Of a stretch of DNA of 15,600 bases, positions 15,054 through 15,600 are shown piece by piece. Source of the stretch: Bacteroidota bacterium. Its GTDB lineage: Bacteria; Bacteroidota; Bacteroidia; Flavobacteriales_D; Crocinitomicaceae. The DNA lies in NCBI GenBank assembly GCA_006226555.1, contig SBGS01000071.1, forward strand, positions 1-15,600, in the 5' to 3' direction. The first letter of the stretch is position 1, and each line of letters opens with the position of its first letter. The notes under the pieces were generated by a model. That model had not been told where the DNA came from. It did no database searches and saw only the letters and a list, made by a program, of their open reading frames with translations. The position numbers and the translations under genes are program-made.

Positions 15054-15338
15054 TTATTCTGCAGTAATTACAAAAACGTCTTCGTTATCCTTTTTAAAGA
15101 ACTTCTTCTCCCTGGCAAAACGTTCTACCTCCGCGGTATATTTCAAGCGTTTTAAAGTATTGTTTACTTCGTCCAGATTAGACTGCATCTCTGCTTTTTG
15201 CTCGTTAATGGCGCTTAGCTTTCTTTTTTGTGCAATAACGGAAAAGATATCGTTTTCATCCAGCAACAAACTATATGCTCCGAAAAGTACCAATGTAAGT
15301 ACATACTTGTTTTTCAGATATCTCAACCAGTTCTTCAT
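15054..15338 (-). CDS. FtsB/DivIC-family septum formation protein
   Basis: This 94-residue bitopic membrane protein of the divisome joins the FtsL/FtsQ (DivIB) complex that controls septal wall synthesis. It has a short basic cytoplasmic start (MKNWLRYLKNK), one transmembrane helix (about 12-26), a periplasmic coiled coil with Lys/Glu/Leu spacing (about 35-67), and the ending ERFAREKKFFKKDNEDVFVI, typical of Bacteroidota members. The ATG at 15338 is used. No exact -7 element is seen upstream; the region holds TAACACTTTG with a longer gap. Its TAA meets that of the SpoIID-like gene with no gap. Confidence 0.88.
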   Translation of the reverse strand: MKNWLRYLKNKYVLTLVLFGAYSLLLDENDIFSVIAQKRKLSAINEQKAEMQSNLDEVNNTLKRLKYTAEVERFAREKKFFKKDNEDVFVITAE

Positions 15339-15439
15339 GATCTAAAATTAATGAAAGGAATAATGATGCGCTGATCGCGGTGACTTTGTTTTAAAAAGCA
15401 AAGTGTTAATTGTTTTATGAAGTTCTACATAAACGCGTG

Positions 15440-15468
15440 TTGTATCTCAAGAAAACTTTCTAATTTTG
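15440..15468 (+). promoter_or_regulatory. Predicted rightward promoter (TTG-N18-TAATTTTG)
   Basis: TTG at 15440-15442, an 18-base spacer and TAATTTTG at 15461-15468 match both the -33 and -7 elements of the flavobacterial consensus; it is the only site in the window where both are exact. Transcription would begin near 15474, heading out of the window. The served gene is not visible. Confidence 0.6.
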
Positions 15469-15481
15469 AAGCATGAATTTA

Positions 15482-15538
15482 AAACGGGAAAATATTCTAC
15501 ATACCATGAGGCCAGTCTTCTGTTGGCATCGCCCGTTT
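15482..15538 (+). other. Possible structured leader RNA downstream of the rightward promoter
   Basis: AAACGGG (15482-15488) pairs with CCCGTTT (15532-15538), enclosing an inner GCCA/TGGC stem (15511-15514 with 15524-15527). The start of this segment is within about 10 bases of the predicted transcription start. No T run follows, so it is not a standard terminator. It could be a leader structure, a small RNA, or chance pairing. Confidence 0.25.
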
Positions 15539-15600
15539 ATTATGTCCTATCGAATTATTAAGTAAGGGACTTAGTTTACAGAACGGAACTGTTTAAAATC

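Larger units (their letters stand above)
15339..15600. other. Region without a convincing protein gene
   Basis: These 262 bases up to the window edge hold a hairpin-forming repeat (15383-15404), a rightward promoter (15440-15468) and paired segments downstream. On the minus strand, one frame is open from the edge for nine codons and ends in TAA at 15571-15573; it may be the tail of a gene beyond the window, but this cannot be judged. A 30-codon plus-strand ORF (15473-15565) is too short and composition-free to call. Confidence 0.5.

Noticed and set aside
15025..15345. 106-codon plus-strand ORF at the end of the SpoIID-like gene
   Set aside because: It is fully antisense to the well-supported FtsB/DivIC-like gene and lacks any family signal.
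15482..15538. AAACGGG/CCCGTTT pairing as a terminator
   Set aside because: The stems are far apart and no T run follows on either strand.
15473..15565. 30-codon ORF after the rightward promoter
   Set aside because: Its ATG coincides with the predicted transcription start and the peptide has no recognisable pattern, so it is not called as a gene.
1..15600. tRNA or rRNA genes, CRISPR arrays, insertion sequences, toxin-antitoxin or phage-defence genes
   Set aside because: None were seen: intergenic gaps are short and all substantial genes belong to housekeeping or envelope families.

Overview
The window looks like chromosomal DNA of a member of the Bacteroidota, probably the Flavobacteriia side. 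The evidence is the protein families (a Fur with an EFCDPRI motif, an OstA-like LPS transport protein, a Rel/SpoT with an RxKD-like loop, a DivIC/FtsB protein ending in a FFKKDNED-type tail). In addition, at least five intergenic spots match the phylum's -7 promoter element TAnnTTTG, and starts mostly lack a Shine-Dalgarno sequence. It is a dense housekeeping region with no mobile elements, CRISPR arrays, tRNAs or rRNAs that I can see.

Layout. 1-1764 (+): Rel/SpoT ppGpp enzyme, cut by the window's left edge. 1758-5363 (-): a four-gene operon read as fur, STAS-domain protein, purA, ostA-like, with a 4-base start/stop overlap at each of its three junctions. 5462-5489: terminator. 5509-5940 (-): TerB-like protein. 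5988-6563 (-): gmhA. 6669-7091 (+): small secreted protein of unknown function, closed by a strong terminator at 7110-7139. 7153-7941 (+): short-chain dehydrogenase. 7942-11545 (-): DinB-like protein, NlpC/P60 peptidase, nucleotide-sugar epimerase and glyA. 11663-15053 (+): surE, a small three-helix membrane protein, lpxB and a SpoIID-like secreted protein. 15054-15338 (-): FtsB/DivIC-like divisome protein. 15339-15600: no convincing protein gene, but a well-formed rightward promoter and possible RNA structure.

How the genes fit together. Much of the content concerns the Gram-negative envelope: lipid A (lpxB), heptose for LPS core (gmhA), LPS transport (OstA-like), nucleotide sugars (epimerase), peptidoglycan (NlpC/P60, SpoIID-like) and division (FtsB-like). 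The rest is nucleotide and one-carbon metabolism (purA, surE, glyA) and regulation (Rel/SpoT, Fur, STAS).

I found no clear undescribed system. The best structural observation is that all three convergent gene pairs have stop codons that touch or overlap, leaving no room for terminators. Others worth a look are the orphan STAS gene locked into the fur-purA operon, a Fur without CxxC motifs, and the promoter plus leader at the right edge.
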